Origin: [Eubacterium] yurii subsp. margaretiae ATCC 43715
GTDB taxonomy: Bacteria; Bacillota; Clostridia; Peptostreptococcales; Filifactoraceae
Direction of reading: 5' to 3'
Assembly (NCBI GenBank): GCA_000146855.1
Contig: GL405246.1
Location: 1,056,154-1,100,967 of the forward strand
DNA: 44,814 nt
The translations under genes and the position numbers were made by a program. Positions 16,524-24,005 of this stretch are shown here, one piece after another (within the stretch, counting starts at the first letter, position 1; every line of letters starts with the position of its first letter). The notes under the pieces are model-generated. The model did not search any database and was not told the origin of the DNA. It saw only the letters and a list, made by a program, of their open reading frames with translations.

Positions 16524-17291
16524 ATGAAAAGTTTGTCGCTTGGAACAGTTTTAGAAAAAAATTTTTGCTCTAATTTGTCAAACTATCTGAATGTTTTTTT
16601 TGAAGAGAAGAGATATTTTAAGGGTGGAATTGACAGTCTTAAAATTTTAAACAAATATATCTTTAATAAAAATAAGGTGTTGCCTATATATAGGAGCTCT
16701 CTTATAGATAGGATATATAAGATGAAGGCTAATTATTTTTTCGATGTGATAAATGTTGAGGAATATGAGGGCGAAAATGATGTAAATCCATCTTCATACA
16801 ATACTTCTTTTGGAAGTTTTTCTTCATCTTATTCAAGTAGTTTTGTGTCTTACAATTCATATTCTGGCAGTTTTCTATCTACTTCTTTTTCTTATGACTC
16901 ATTTAGTTCCTATGCTTTAAGAAGCAGTTATCAGGGTTCTTATGCTTCTTCTTATGGGAATATAGGCTCGTTTAGACATTATGGGAGCTATATCGGAAGC
17001 TATATGATGTATGGAAGCTATAGAGGAAGTTATGGTTCTTTCGGCAGTTATGGCTCTTATGGAAGTTATAATTTTTATAAAGTATATTCAAATTCAGAGC
17101 ATTATAAAACTTTTGACAATGAAAATATTGATGACAGCGAAAATAACAATACTATGGTATTTAAAAGAAATATCGGTTATCCAAAGTCAATAGGTATCAA
17201 AAAAAATGAGTATAAGAATAAAGATATGATAATACTAAGTCAAATTGAAGATAAAGACTTTGTGACAGGTTATGGTTTGGAGTTAATATGA
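16524..17291 (+). CDS. Ser/Tyr/Gly-rich repeat protein of unknown function
   Basis: I do not recognise a family for this 255-residue protein. Residues 1-85 look globular, basic and hydrophobic, without a signal peptide or membrane segment. Residues 89-188 are low-complexity Ser, Tyr, Gly and Phe. The best-ordered part (147-182) reads as repeated GSY or GSF units, some separated by one to three residues. Residues 189-255 form a charged tail rich in Asn and Lys. Synonymous codons vary between units (GGA AGC TAT, GGC AGT TAT, GGT TCT TTC), so the repeat is not a recent tandem DNA expansion. The stop overlaps the ATG of the next gene by four bases, implying coupled translation. TTAAGGAG precedes the ATG. 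It may be an acceptor for the downstream glycosyltransferase; the tyrosine-rich repeat also resembles phase-separating [G/S]Y[G/S] sequences. Both ideas are inference. Confidence 0.85.
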   Translation: MKSLSLGTVLEKNFCSNLSNYLNVFFEEKRYFKGGIDSLKILNKYIFNKNKVLPIYRSSLIDRIYKMKANYFFDVINVEEYEGENDVNPSSYNTSFGSFSSSYSSSFVSYNSYSGSFLSTSFSYDSFSSYALRSSYQGSYASSYGNIGSFRHYGSYIGSYMMYGSYRGSYGSFGSYGSYGSYNFYKVYSNSEHYKTFDNENIDDSENNNTMVFKRNIGYPKSIGIKKNEYKNKDMIILSQIEDKDFVTGYGLELI

Positions 17292-18124
17292 GGAATTTGA
17301 ATGCTTTTCACACACTTTGCACAAGGAAGATGCAAGGAAGCAGTGATTTTAAGATGCAAGATTTCGATATTTTGACTATGATATTATCTGCCTTATACTG
17401 GAGAAAAAATAACGGAAGTATAAAACTTATAGCTGATAAAGAAGTTATATCTTATGTGGAAACTATGAAATTGGAATGTATTTGGGATGATATTCATGAG
17501 ATAGAACCTTATGATATAAATCGTGATATGTTTTGGGCTGGAGGTAAGATATTTGCTCTTAAAAGACAAAAAACTCCAATAGTAATGCTAGATACGGATA
17601 TGATAGTATGGAATGACATATCTTCAAAACTTAAAGAGAAGGTAGTTGCAATTCATGACGAACCTATAATAACTGAAGTTTACAGAAAAAAAGAGTATTT
17701 TAAGATGAAAAAAGACTATGAGTTTGATAGTTTACTGGATTGGAATGTACATCCTTCAAATACAGCATTTTTATATATTGGAGATGAATATTTTAAAGAT
17801 TTTTACTGCGATGAAAGTATCAGATTTATGAGTAGCTCTCAAGATGACAGTGATACACTTTCATATATGGTTTTTGCAGAGCAAAGGCTACTTTCAATGT
17901 GTGCCAAAATAAGAGGTATTAATATCGGATATATGATAGATTATCCTAAAGATTTGGGAAATCAGGATGATTTTACTCATCTTTGGGGATATAAAAAGGC
18001 TCTTGTTGACAATGAAAGAGAAAGCGAAATATTTTGTAAAAGATGTGTTAAAAGGATTTTAAAAGAATTTGCAAGAGAGAGTTTGTTATTTATAAATGAA
18101 GATTTTTTCTATAAATATATTTGA
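17288..18124 (+). CDS. Putative GT-A-type glycosyltransferase paired with the GSY-rich protein
   Basis: This 278-residue soluble protein has the layout of a metal-dependent GT-A glycosyltransferase. A hydrophobic strand ends in the DxD motif DTD (102-104) within VMLDTDMIVW. A C-terminal histidine motif, THLWGYKK (230-237), resembles the metal-binding HxxGxxKPW element of GT8 enzymes such as glycogenin. FAEQRLL (196-202) lies where such enzymes carry an acceptor- or base-like acidic residue. The donor sugar and acceptor are not known. The four-base overlap with the Ser/Tyr/Gly-rich gene makes that protein the obvious candidate acceptor. No lipid carrier, flippase or other glycan gene is nearby, arguing against a role in a polysaccharide cluster. 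The family assignment is by motif only. Confidence 0.65.
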   Translation: MRNLNAFHTLCTRKMQGSSDFKMQDFDILTMILSALYWRKNNGSIKLIADKEVISYVETMKLECIWDDIHEIEPYDINRDMFWAGGKIFALKRQKTPIVMLDTDMIVWNDISSKLKEKVVAIHDEPIITEVYRKKEYFKMKKDYEFDSLLDWNVHPSNTAFLYIGDEYFKDFYCDESIRFMSSSQDDSDTLSYMVFAEQRLLSMCAKIRGINIGYMIDYPKDLGNQDDFTHLWGYKKALVDNERESEIFCKRCVKRILKEFARESLLFINEDFFYKYI

Positions 18125-18199
18125 TTCAATAATTTTCAGAATTTATTTTAGTTTAATTACAGAAGTAGAAGCTTCTGATTTGATTTTATGGGGAAGGTT

Positions 18200-18895
18200 A
18201 TGAAAGAGGTTGAAGCTTTATTAAAAAAATCCATTCTATTTGAAAATATAAGTGATGAGGAATTAAGCGAGATACTTGAAAAGTCAAATTCCAAAGTTGT
18301 ATCTGTAAAAAAAGACGAATATCTGTTTTATCAGGAGGAAGAATCTAAAAATCTATATATCTTACTTGAAGGAGTAGTACAGATAGAAAAGGTCGATGCA
18401 AATGGCAAGAGAATGATAATGAACAGATTTGATGAAGTTGGAACTATGTTTGCGGAGGTATATGTGTATTTTTCCGACAAACTCTACGATTATTCCTGCG
18501 TGGCTGTGAAAAATTCCAAGATTCTTGCCATGCCGAAGGAGTTTTTATTAAATATAGATGACCTAACTCAAAAATACAATTATAAACTAACTCAAAATAT
18601 GCTGAAAATTTTGTCAAGAAAGGCATTTTTTCTCAATCAGAAAGTCCTTATACTAAGCAGTTTTACCTTGAGACAAAAGATTGCAAGTTATCTTTTACAA
18701 AGAGTAAGAGAGTGCGGCTTAAACGGAAAACCTCTTGATTTACTGTTTAAAAGAGAAGAACTGGCAGATTTTATAGGGACAACAAGGCCGTCATTATCAA
18801 GAGAAATGTTACAAATGCAAGATGACGGAATAATAAGACTCAATAAAGACACTTTTGAAGTGATTGATTTAGAAAAATTGAAAGATTTGGTATAA
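18200..18895 (+). CDS. Crp/Fnr-family transcriptional regulator
   Basis: This regulator of about 231 residues has an N-terminal cyclic-nucleotide-binding-like β-roll (about 15-125), a long dimerisation helix, and a Crp-type winged helix at the C-terminus with REELADFIGTTRPSLSREM as recognition region. No N-terminal cysteine cluster is present, so an Fnr-type oxygen sensor is unlikely. The ligand is unknown. ATG 18200 is favoured by GGGGAAGG just upstream; ATG 18188 would add four residues and lacks a site. A CAGAAG/CTTCTG inverted repeat lies in the leader at 18160-18177. It follows the glycosyltransferase gene by about 75 bases, so it could control or be co-transcribed with that pair; this is not shown by sequence. 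Confidence 0.88.
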   Translation: MKEVEALLKKSILFENISDEELSEILEKSNSKVVSVKKDEYLFYQEEESKNLYILLEGVVQIEKVDANGKRMIMNRFDEVGTMFAEVYVYFSDKLYDYSCVAVKNSKILAMPKEFLLNIDDLTQKYNYKLTQNMLKILSRKAFFLNQKVLILSSFTLRQKIASYLLQRVRECGLNGKPLDLLFKREELADFIGTTRPSLSREMLQMQDDGIIRLNKDTFEVIDLEKLKDLV

Positions 18896-18902
18896 TTTAT
18901 AC

Positions 18903-18931
18903 TTGACACTCCTGTGGATTTGTGTTAAATT
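18903..18931 (+). promoter_or_regulatory. Promoter of rplU-prp-rpmA
   Basis: TTGACA (18903-18908), a 17-base spacer and TAAATT (18926-18931) lie directly in front of the structured L21 leader. Confidence 0.7.
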
Positions 18932-18939
18932 ATATGGGT

Positions 18940-19000
18940 ATATTTCCGCTCACAAAAAGGTATTAATTGCCAAAAGGCAACCTTGAGGTGGCGAGACTTG
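18940..19000 (+). ncRNA. Ribosomal protein L21 leader RNA
   Basis: The 5' leader of rplU folds into nested stems. CCGC/CTCA (near 18946-18951) pairs with TGAGGTGGCG, AAGG (18957-18960) with CCTT (18981-18984), and TTGCC (near 18967-18971) with GGCAA (18976-18980) around an AAAA loop. Its position and shape match the L21 leader known from Firmicutes, where the r-protein is thought to control its own operon. Recognition is by structure and context, not by a covariance search. Confidence 0.65.
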
Positions 19001-19022
19001 AAAAAACAGGAGGTGTTTAAAA

Positions 19023-19328
19023 ATGTACGCAATAGTAAAAACAGGTGGTAAGCAATATATGGTAGAACAAGGCAACAAGATATCAGTTGAAAAACTTAAC
19101 GTTGCTGAAGGTGATACTGTAAGTTTGGAAGTTGTTGCTTTGTCAGAAAACGGAGCTGTGAAAACAGGTGATGCCGCTGCAAATGCTAAAGTAACTGCAA
19201 AAGTTCTTTCTCATGGAAAAGGTAAAAAATTGATAGTTTTCAAATATAAACCTAAAAAAGACTACAGAAAGAAAAAAGGTCATAGACAACCGTACACTCA
19301 ATTGGAAATAGAATCAATACAAGCATAG
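19023..19328 (+). CDS. rplU: 50S ribosomal protein L21
   Basis: This 101-residue L21 begins MYAIVKTGGKQYMVEQG and ends in the basic YRKKKGHRQPYT region that binds 23S rRNA. Length is normal. AGGAGGTG lies six bases before the ATG. It is first in the rplU-prp-rpmA operon, with four bases to the next gene. Confidence 0.97.
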   Translation: MYAIVKTGGKQYMVEQGNKISVEKLNVAEGDTVSLEVVALSENGAVKTGDAAANAKVTAKVLSHGKGKKLIVFKYKPKKDYRKKKGHRQPYTQLEIESIQA

Positions 19329-19332
19329 TAAT

Positions 19333-19671
19333 ATGATTAAGATTGAGATGGTGAAAGTAAATAATAATCTCGAAAGTGTATCTATAAATGGACATGCAAA
19401 CAGTTCTGAATACGGAAGTGATTTAGTATGTGCTGCTGTTTCTGTTTTGTCTCAAGGTGTAATTAATGGAATGATAAAGTCGTTGGATGGAAGGGAAGAT
19501 TTTTTTTCCTTAAGTAATGACGGAAAAATCAAAATTGAAATACCTAAAGATGTTAATGATATACAAAAGATAAAATTACAAGCTCTTGCTGATATGCTTG
19601 AGATAAACTTCGATGATTTATCCAAGACATACAGCAAATATATAAGATTAGAAGTGAAGGAGGTAGGGTAA
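19333..19671 (+). CDS. prp: Ribosomal-processing cysteine protease Prp
   Basis: This 112-residue Prp (YsxB) cleaves the N-terminal extension of ribosomal protein L27, a step essential in Staphylococcus aureus. Catalytic residues are H21 in NGHA and C33 in VCAAVS, almost the same positions as in S. aureus Prp. It sits between L21 and L27, the standard Firmicute order. No clear Shine-Dalgarno is seen, and it starts 4 bases after the rplU stop, so translation is probably coupled to rplU. Confidence 0.93.
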   Translation: MIKIEMVKVNNNLESVSINGHANSSEYGSDLVCAAVSVLSQGVINGMIKSLDGREDFFSLSNDGKIKIEIPKDVNDIQKIKLQALADMLEINFDDLSKTYSKYIRLEVKEVG

Positions 19672-19672
19672 G

Positions 19673-19951
19673 ATGATAAAAATTAATCTCCAATTATTTG
19701 CCAGTAAAAAAGGTGTAGGTTCTTCTAAAAACGGTAGAGATTCAAGAGCTCAAAGATTGGGCGTAAAAACAGGTGACGGTCAATTAGTTACTGCAGGCTC
19801 TATAATAGTTAGACAAAGAGGAACTAAGATTCATCCAGGAAACGGTGTAGGTATAGGTAAAGATGATACTTTGTTTGCACTTGTTGAAGGAAGAGTAAAA
19901 TTTGAGAGAAAAGATAAGTTCAGAAAAAAAGTAAGCGTATATGCTGTTTAA
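19673..19951 (+). CDS. rpmA: 50S ribosomal protein L27 with Prp-cleaved extension
   Basis: This 92-residue L27 opens [14 protein letters not shown]. It carries the extension that Prp removes after the LQLF segment, exposing the ASKKG end that reaches the peptidyl-transferase centre. The rest ([17 protein letters not shown] onward) is typical. An AGGTAGGG site overlaps the end of prp. The operon ends here at a strong terminator; obg, which often follows in Firmicutes, is absent. Confidence 0.97.
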   Translation: MIKINLQLFASKKGVGSSKNGRDSRAQRLGVKTGDGQLVTAGSIIVRQRGTKIHPGNGVGIGKDDTLFALVEGRVKFERKDKFRKKVSVYAV

Positions 19952-19965
19952 TTTTTTTGAATACT

Positions 19966-20010
19966 AAAAAGGGTTGTAAAAAATGATATATCATTTTTTA
20001 CAACCCTTTT
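19966..20010. terminator. Strong bidirectional terminator after rpmA
   Basis: A near-perfect hairpin pairs AAAAGGGTTGTAAAAAATGA with its complement around the centre at about 19988. A and T runs flank both sides, so it can end rpmA transcription and that of the convergent TolC-like gene. Confidence 0.92.
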
Positions 20011-20032
20011 GTATAGGCTATATTATTTATAG

Positions 20033-21091
20033 TTATTCATTGTAATTTAACAACATCTGTCTTATTTCTAACTGTTTTTTCATCTGTGAAAGTATATTTT
20101 GAGTGATTTTGGCATCAGTATCATTGATATTGTTTTTTGTAGTTACTCCCTTGTTGTACAAGGCTATATTTTTTCTATTTGTATTTTCAAGTATGGATTT
20201 ATTTATCTTTTCAAGAGCAATCTCATTTGACTTAATTAAGATTTGAATGTAAATCTTGTCATAGTTATAAAGAGTTTTTCTTTTTAGCTCGCTTATATCT
20301 TCTTTTTTCTGTTTTATAAGTTTCTCCTGCTTTTCAACACCTGTTGTATAGTTTGAGCCTGTATTTACAACAGAAATCCACTTTAAATCATCGTTTAACT
20401 CCTTGAGGTCATCCTGTAAATCTTTAAGTGATTTTTTGTCATCCAATTTTGAAATCATATCATTTGGAAGTAACATATCCAGCTTAGGTTCTACTAATTT
20501 CAAGGAAATAGTGTCCTTTTCAGAAATATTCATATGATTTTTCAATTTGTTTTCATTAAGTGTTACCTTATTTTCAATGACTTGAAGTTGTGATTTGAGA
20601 TTATCAAGCTTCAATACTTCGTTATCGTACTCAAGCTGAATTATCTTTCCTGTTTTGAGTTTGGCTGATGCCTGTTTTACAATATTTTCCTGATTTGATA
20701 TCTCAATTTTTTTATTTTTTACATCATTTTGTTCATTGATTATATCTGAGAAAAGCTGCATAGTAGTTTGTTCATTTGATATAATCATATCTCTTTTTGT
20801 TTCTTTTGCATTTTTTAGTAGCTTTTCATAGTCAAAAGTCTGATATGAGCTATTATAAACTGGAGTCTTTGTAACATAATTATATTCATAATCAGGTTTA
20901 TTTTCTCTTGGATTATCTTTTTGCAGACTATATTTTTTTTCAAGAGATTCTATCAACTCCTGCTGTAACTTTATCTTATCTGAGTTATTTACTGCTTTTT
21001 GCCTCGCATCATCAAATGTCAGATTGTAGGTAGCTGCATTTGATACAGAAAAAAGCATGGCGAAAATAATCAGTAACGGTATTTTTTTCAT
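20033..21091 (-). CDS. Exported TolC-like coiled-coil protein (second of pair)
   Basis: This 352-residue protein has a signal peptide ending SNA (about residues 1-19). A YNLTFDDARQKAVNNSDKIK segment then matches the start of TolC/outer-membrane-efflux repeats. The rest is long charged coiled coils. It is shorter than the roughly 450-490 residues of true TolC, and I see no clear β-barrel strands, so an outer-membrane channel is doubtful. It lies downstream of a similar gene with a 180-base gap. No inner-membrane pump or adaptor gene is adjacent. A role as an exported envelope or cell-wall spanning coiled coil is inferred. Confidence 0.7.
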   Translation of the reverse strand: MKKIPLLIIFAMLFSVSNAATYNLTFDDARQKAVNNSDKIKLQQELIESLEKKYSLQKDNPRENKPDYEYNYVTKTPVYNSSYQTFDYEKLLKNAKETKRDMIISNEQTTMQLFSDIINEQNDVKNKKIEISNQENIVKQASAKLKTGKIIQLEYDNEVLKLDNLKSQLQVIENKVTLNENKLKNHMNISEKDTISLKLVEPKLDMLLPNDMISKLDDKKSLKDLQDDLKELNDDLKWISVVNTGSNYTTGVEKQEKLIKQKKEDISELKRKTLYNYDKIYIQILIKSNEIALEKINKSILENTNRKNIALYNKGVTTKNNINDTDAKITQNILSQMKKQLEIRQMLLNYNE

Positions 21092-21270
21092 CTCTTCTTC
21101 CTTCTCTAATAGTTATAGTAAAATCTCTAATAATACTGTATTTATAGTAAATTACAAATTGACTTTTTTAAAAATGGAATAATGTAGTTAAGTGTCTTTT
21201 AAAACATTAACTAAACTATATATGGAATTTATTTATACTGTCAATATAATATTAATAAATTTTATTATCC

Positions 21271-22380
21271 TTAAACACCAAGCAAATACGGCTTTTTAAG
21301 TCTTTCAATCATTACTCCATGATTTAATTTGGCATTTTCCAGTTGTAATTCCATCTCTTTGATTTGCAAGTTGAGATTTTCAAGATCAATCTTAGTCTTA
21401 AAGCCTAAGTCTACAAGTTTTTTAAGGTTTTTAGCCTGTCTTTTAGCATTGGCTATCTGAGTTTGAAGATTTTTCACATTTGTTTCTATATTTTCAACAG
21501 AGTTTACAGAGTCTAGAACGGCATTTTTAATATTTTGCTTTGAAATTCTTAAATCTACGTCCTTAATATTTAAATCTGTGTTTGACTCTTCTTTTGGAAG
21601 AGAAGAATTGCTATAATCTATAAGTGAGTATCTTATCCTTTCTTCCAATTGTTTAATTTGAGAGTTTTGTTGCATTATTGTAGGGGCTTGTGAAATGGCA
21701 CTACCTACTATATTTTCTTTTGATATTCCATTTTGAGAAAGTGTCTTATAAGGTATTGAAATGTACTCAATCTTTGTGTTTACTTTTGTATTCATGACAT
21801 TTGCAAGATCTTTATAAGACATTTCAAGTTGAAGTTGGTTTTCTTTAAGTGAGTTTTTCAACTGTTCAATCTCGACTTCTTGATTTTCAAGGTCAATCTT
21901 GCTTATTACTCCCTTTTGATACTTTACTCTAGATATTCCTATATTAGTATTTTTATTAGTAATTTTTTCCTTAATCAACTTGTCGTTTTCTTCAAGATTT
22001 TTAATTTTAACAAAGATAGCTTTCAAGTTGACTTCTATCGCGTCTTTTTGAACTGCAAGACTTTGTTTAGATATCTGTTCATTATCAAGAAGAGTTTGAT
22101 ATTGAATACTTTGATTTATTGAAGATACAGGATTAGGTTCATTTTGGTGGTTCTGACCATATTGCCCCTGATATTGTGAACTATTTCCGGCTGACTGTGC
22201 AGGTACTCCTGTTTGTAGAGTATTTTGTATATTGTCAACCATGTCGCTTCCTCTTTCGATGGATAGATTATTATTGATTGAAGTTTTCAGTGCTTCATCA
22301 TAAGTGAGCTTGCCACTTGCAAATGAAAGTGAAGGTATTAGGGAAACAGCAAGCAAAAGCGCTGTAATTTTTGATTTCAA
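21271..22380 (-). CDS. Exported TolC-like coiled-coil protein (first of pair)
   Basis: This protein of about 369 residues has a signal peptide MKSKITALLLAVSLIPSLSFA and then KLTYDEALKTSINNNLSIERG, the TolC-type N-terminal repeat. A short Gln/Asn/Gly-rich stretch (about 60-85) precedes long helices. The helix pattern LxNLNLQIKEMELQLENAKLNHG near the C-terminus is typical of the outer-membrane-efflux fold. The start is taken as TTG 22380: AGGAG lies 9 bases upstream of it, whereas the ATG at 22389 directly abuts the AGGAG. An extended −10 promoter overlapped by an inverted repeat lies upstream. The paralogous gene follows. Function is unknown in a seemingly monoderm host. Confidence 0.7.
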   Translation of the reverse strand: MKSKITALLLAVSLIPSLSFASGKLTYDEALKTSINNNLSIERGSDMVDNIQNTLQTGVPAQSAGNSSQYQGQYGQNHQNEPNPVSSINQSIQYQTLLDNEQISKQSLAVQKDAIEVNLKAIFVKIKNLEENDKLIKEKITNKNTNIGISRVKYQKGVISKIDLENQEVEIEQLKNSLKENQLQLEMSYKDLANVMNTKVNTKIEYISIPYKTLSQNGISKENIVGSAISQAPTIMQQNSQIKQLEERIRYSLIDYSNSSLPKEESNTDLNIKDVDLRISKQNIKNAVLDSVNSVENIETNVKNLQTQIANAKRQAKNLKKLVDLGFKTKIDLENLNLQIKEMELQLENAKLNHGVMIERLKKPYLLGV

Positions 22381-22443
22381 AAAAATCATCTCCTTTTATT
22401 ATAAAGTAAATTATATTTTTAAGTAAATTGGTTTTTATTAACC

Positions 22444-22463
22444 TGTGATTTCATTATATCACA
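22444..22463 (-). promoter_or_regulatory. Inverted repeat overlapping the −10 of the TolC-like operon
   Basis: TGTGAT (22444-22449) and ATCACA (22458-22463) are a perfect inverted repeat with an 8-base spacer. It spans the minus-strand extended −10 TGaTATAAT (TATAAT at 22453-22458), with a weak −35 (TTAACT) about 16 bases further. This is the geometry of a repressor operator. The spacing is not that of the classical Crp site (TGTGA-N6-TCACA). Confidence 0.5.
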
Positions 22464-22910
22464 ATTTTCATTAAAGTTAACCTAAAATGGATATGTTTAA
22501 TAAAGATTTAATAAAATGAAATAAATTTAAAACTTTATTAATATATTTAAATATTTGAAGTTTACTATTCAAATATTAGCATTATACAGATGTTTAGATA
22601 AAATAGATTAGAATTTTACTTCACTAAATTTAAAAACTTGAATTTAAAATGAAAGGTTAAGAAATAGAAAATCTACAAAATTATGAATAATTAGTATAAA
22701 AATAGAAAAAATGCAAGAAATGTGAAAAATATATTTCTAAATTGGCATTTATCAGAAAAATACGGAACTCTTAAGTAATTTGAAGTTAAAGTTTCATCGA
22801 AATTTAAACCTCACTAAACTTTGAAATTTCAAATATAAATCAAAGATAAGAAGCTAAAAAACAGTATAAAACAATAAGAATTAAAATTTACAATATTATA
22901 TCAAAATAGC

Positions 22911-22939
22911 TTGACTTTTATTTATTTTAGATTTAATAT
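22911..22939 (+). promoter_or_regulatory. Predicted promoter of the crotonase gene
   Basis: TTGACT (22911-22916) and TAATAT (22934-22939) are separated by 17 bases, about 115 bases before the crotonase start. Confidence 0.5.
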
Positions 22940-23053
22940 AAGTACATCACAATAATTTTTTAATGACCGGCAGATTTATTAAGTTGAAGTTTGTTACTTA
23001 ATTATTTTTTATTAACTCTTACTTAAATTTATAATTTGGAGGATGAAGGCAAT

Positions 23054-23830
23054 ATGAATAATTTATTAATGCAAGTAGAAAACGAAATAGCGGTTGTTAC
23101 AATTAACAGACCTAAGGCTCTTAACGCCTTGAATTCTGAAACTTTGGCTGAATTAAATGAAACTTTTAAAGAAATTCAATCAAGAAAAGATGTAAAAGTT
23201 GTTATTCTTACAGGATCAGGTGAAAAATCATTTGTTGCTGGAGCTGATATATCTGAAATGGTAAATGCAACTCCTGCAGAAGGTAGGACTATGGCGTTGT
23301 TAGCTAAAGAAGCATTCTCAAGATTGGAACAAATGCCTCAAGTAACTATAGCAGCAGTGAACGGATTTGCCCTTGGTGGCGGTTGCGAAATATCTATGTC
23401 TTGTGATATAAGAGTTGCAGCAGAAAATGCAATATTTGGACAACCTGAAGTAGGTCTTGGAATAATTCCTGGATTCGGTGGAACACAAAGACTGTCAAGA
23501 CTTGTTGGTAAAGGAAGAGCTAAAGAGCTTATATTTACTTGTGATAGAATAGATGCTAATGAAGCCTATAGAATAGGACTTGCAAATAAAGTGGTTCCTC
23601 AGGCAGAACTTTTGGATTATTGTAAAAAGATGGCAGAAAGAATTCTTAAGAATGGAAGCTTTGCTGTAGCTATAGCAAAACAAGCTATAGAAAGAGGTTA
23701 TGACTCTGATTTGGATACAGCTTTAGTTCTTGAAGCAAATTCATTCGGACTTACATTTGCTACAAATGACAAAAAAGAAGGAATGACTGCATTCTTAGAA
23801 AAGAGAAAAGCAAAATTCACTGATTTTTAA
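23054..23830 (+). CDS. crt: Crotonase (3-hydroxybutyryl-CoA dehydratase / enoyl-CoA hydratase)
   Basis: This protein of about 258 residues hydrates or dehydrates short-chain enoyl-CoA. The oxyanion-hole segment AGADISEM is present. Both catalytic glutamates of active hydratases are kept, in ALGGGCEISMSCD (about 99-111) and in QPEVGLGIIPGFGGTQR. Resemblance is closest to clostridial Crt of the crotonyl-CoA/butyrate pathway. In Clostridia crt usually lies with bcd, etfAB and hbd; here it is alone, with its own promoter and terminator. The ATG at 23054 follows GGAGG and GAAGG sites; an in-frame TTG at 23036 lies before them. Confidence 0.9.
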   Translation: MNNLLMQVENEIAVVTINRPKALNALNSETLAELNETFKEIQSRKDVKVVILTGSGEKSFVAGADISEMVNATPAEGRTMALLAKEAFSRLEQMPQVTIAAVNGFALGGGCEISMSCDIRVAAENAIFGQPEVGLGIIPGFGGTQRLSRLVGKGRAKELIFTCDRIDANEAYRIGLANKVVPQAELLDYCKKMAERILKNGSFAVAIAKQAIERGYDSDLDTALVLEANSFGLTFATNDKKEGMTAFLEKRKAKFTDF

Positions 23831-23844
23831 TAGCTAATATCAAT

Positions 23845-23869
23845 ACGGGCGTATACGCCCGTTTTTTTA
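23845..23869 (+). terminator. Terminator after crotonase
   Basis: ACGGGCG pairs with CGCCCGT around a TATA loop (23845-23862), followed by seven T. Confidence 0.93.
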
Positions 23870-23892
23870 ATATCATTTTTGTCTAAAAAGTT

Positions 23893-23990
23893 TTTTTACT
23901 GTAAAAATCAAAAAAAGTATTGACATAATAGCAAAAATAAAATAAAATATAACAGCTGTAAAGTTATTTTACTTTACAGTCGTAAAATCA
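23893..23990 (+). promoter_or_regulatory. Promoter with palindromic sites upstream of ylxM-ffh
   Basis: TTGACA (23920-23925) and TAAAAT (23943-23948) have 17-base spacing. Three palindromes sharing TTTAC/GTAAA surround it: TTTTTAC-t-GTAAAAA at 23893-23907 just before the −35; CTGTAAAGT and ACTTTACAG arms at 23956-23964 and 23971-23979 around the likely start site; and TTTAC-agtc-GTAAA at about 23974-23987, overlapping the second arm. The first could be an operator half of a repressor system. The second could equally be a leader hairpin in the RNA. Confidence 0.5.
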
Positions 23991-24005
23991 TGGGGTAGAT
24001 TGATT

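Larger units (their letters stand above)
22381..23053. other. Long AT-rich divergent intergenic region
   Basis: About 660 bases separate the TolC-like gene (minus) from crotonase (plus). The left end holds the TolC-like promoter and inverted repeat; the right end holds a predicted crotonase promoter. In between are only AT-rich sequence, a 14-base palindrome at 22820-22833 of a kind expected by chance at this composition, and two loosely similar CACTAAA-containing stretches near 22622 and 22812. I see no open frame of coding character and no recognisable RNA. Confidence 0.5.

Noticed and set aside
16792..17087. GSY-coding repeat considered as a DNA tandem repeat or CRISPR-like array
   Set aside because: Units vary in length and synonymous codons and lie in one long open frame; the repetition is at the protein level.
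18160..18177. CAGAAG/CTTCTG hairpin between the glycosyltransferase and Crp/Fnr genes considered as a terminator
   Set aside because: The stem is short and no T run follows; at most a leader element.
22820..22833. Perfect palindrome TTTGAAATTTCAAA in the long intergenic region
   Set aside because: Palindromes of this length are expected many times by chance at this AT content, and it is not placed at a promoter element.
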